This document shows, piece after piece, positions 7,142 through 7,837 of a DNA stretch of 7,837 bases. Source of the stretch: Bacteroidota bacterium (GTDB lineage Bacteria > Bacteroidota > Bacteroidia > Chitinophagales > Chitinophagaceae); assembly GCA_023427575.1 (NCBI GenBank), contig JAEZAY010000045.1:1-7837 (forward strand). Direction: 5' to 3'. The translations under genes and the position numbers were made by a program. The notes beneath the pieces were generated by a model. It searched no databases, was not told the origin of the DNA, and worked only from the letters and a program-made list of their open reading frames with translations. Each line of letters starts with the position of its first letter. The first letter of the stretch is position 1.

Positions 7142-7837
7142 CTAATACGCTAACAAACGTTTAATAGCGGAGCTGATTTTTTGCCGACTGGGCAATACTT
7201 CAGCCTCCAGCCTTAAGATCATTGGAATTGCCGGAACATTTAATGCGCCCAATACGGATACCGGTGCGTCCAGATACTGGAAACAGGCAGCAGATATCCG
7301 CCCGGCAAGCGCTTCAGCGAATGAGTTGTTTTGTTGTTCTTCTGTTAGTACCAAACATTTGCCAACACGCTGAACACTCGAAAAGATCATTTCTTCATCC
7401 AGCGGATGCAATGATCGAAGATCGATAATTTCAAGATTACCATTGAATTCAGCTGCGGCGTTCAATGCCCAGTGAACACCCATTCCGTATGTAATGATGC
7501 AGCATGCATCACCGGAACTGACTTTACCGGCATCCGCTTGCAATGCCACCCTTGCCTTACCAAGCGGAATCATGTACTCCCGGTTAGGCTCAACCGATTT
7601 CGCCATTTCCGTTCCGGGAACTTTACTCCAGTAAAGGCCTTTGTGTTCAAGCATCACCACCGGGTTTGGATCATAAAACGCTGCCTTCATCAATCCTTTC
7701 ATATCGGCTGCATTCGAGGGGTAGACCAGTTTAATCCCTTTAACAGACAGTAAAGTAGACTCGATACTTCCACTATGATAAGGCCCGCCGCCCCCGTATG
7801 CACCAGTGGGTACCCGAATCAAAACCTGAACCGGAAA
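7142..7837 (-). CDS. Thiamine-dependent 2-oxoacid dehydrogenase E1, beta-type C-terminal part (partial)
   Basis: The frame is open to the right edge of the window, so only the last 231 residues are present; the stop is TAG 7144-7142. It is the beta-subunit type half of a pyruvate / branched-chain 2-oxoacid dehydrogenase E1, which decarboxylates a 2-oxoacid on thiamine diphosphate and passes the acyl group to the E2 lipoyl domain. The segment GGGGPYHSGS (residues 15-24 of the visible part) contains the conserved His of the E1-beta active site. GIKLVYPSNAADMKGL, DPNPVVMLEHKGLYW and the C-terminal transketolase-type segment IDLRSLHPLDEE follow. The wording resembles Bacteroidota E1 proteins in which alpha and beta parts are fused, but the upstream part is not visible, so fusion versus separate subunits cannot be decided. 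The substrate (pyruvate or branched-chain oxoacid) is also open. The 197 bp to the next gene are AT-rich and show no terminator I trust. Confidence 0.88.
   Translation of the reverse strand, partial: FPVQVLIRVPTGAYGGGGPYHSGSIESTLLSVKGIKLVYPSNAADMKGLMKAAFYDPNPVVMLEHKGLYWSKVPGTEMAKSVEPNREYMIPLGKARVALQADAGKVSSGDACCIITYGMGVHWALNAAAEFNGNLEIIDLRSLHPLDEEMIFSSVQRVGKCLVLTEEQQNNSFAEALAGRISAACFQYLDAPVSVLGALNVPAIPMILRLEAEVLPSRQKISSAIKRLLAY

Noticed and set aside
7041..7145. Plus-strand 34-codon ORF with AGGAGGAG 12 bases before its ATG
   Set aside because: The composition is typical of AT-rich intergenic DNA, it resembles no family, and its stop overlaps the end of the E1 gene. The Shine-Dalgarno-like string is not strong evidence in Bacteroidota, where such sites are little used.

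Overview
The window comes from a member of the Bacteroidota, most likely a Chitinophagaceae- or Sphingobacteriia-like organism. The gene families point that way: an IorB-type molybdenum hydroxylase, a Tat-exported amine oxidase, an M28 lipoprotein peptidase, and a dehydrogenase E1 ending with the sequence style common in that phylum. Start codons also mostly lack a purine-rich Shine-Dalgarno. The genus cannot be decided from the sequence alone.

Layout: three plus-strand genes occupy the left half. They are the 3' end of a molybdopterin-binding hydroxylase subunit (1-442), a Tat-signal FAD amine oxidase (577-1935) and an M28 zinc aminopeptidase lipoprotein (1985-3625). All three look destined for the cell envelope. 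They meet, almost stop to stop, four minus-strand genes: a secreted BNR/sialidase-like beta-propeller (3637-4680), an AI-2E/PerM-family membrane protein (5087-6181), an IS1595-type transposase relative (6255-6947) and the 3' end of a thiamine-dependent 2-oxoacid dehydrogenase E1 (7142-7837).

There are two places of real interest. First, the IS1595-like protein keeps its reading frame, its N-terminal helix-turn-helix and its C-terminal signature, but all three expected DDE catalytic acids appear to be replaced (Ile, Asn, Asp). An 8-bp inverted repeat with 20-bp half-site spacing sits just before its start. Together these suggest an immobilised, possibly domesticated DNA-binding protein. Second, the 406-bp gap before the sialidase-like gene carries a normal terminator for the AI-2E gene and then a second, stronger hairpin with an 8-U tail. 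The arm of that hairpin can also pair with a third copy of the same 7-mer upstream. This is the layout of a transcription attenuator, or of a small terminated RNA.

The rest of the window reads as ordinary chromosomal genes. No tRNA, rRNA, CRISPR array or complete insertion sequence is visible.
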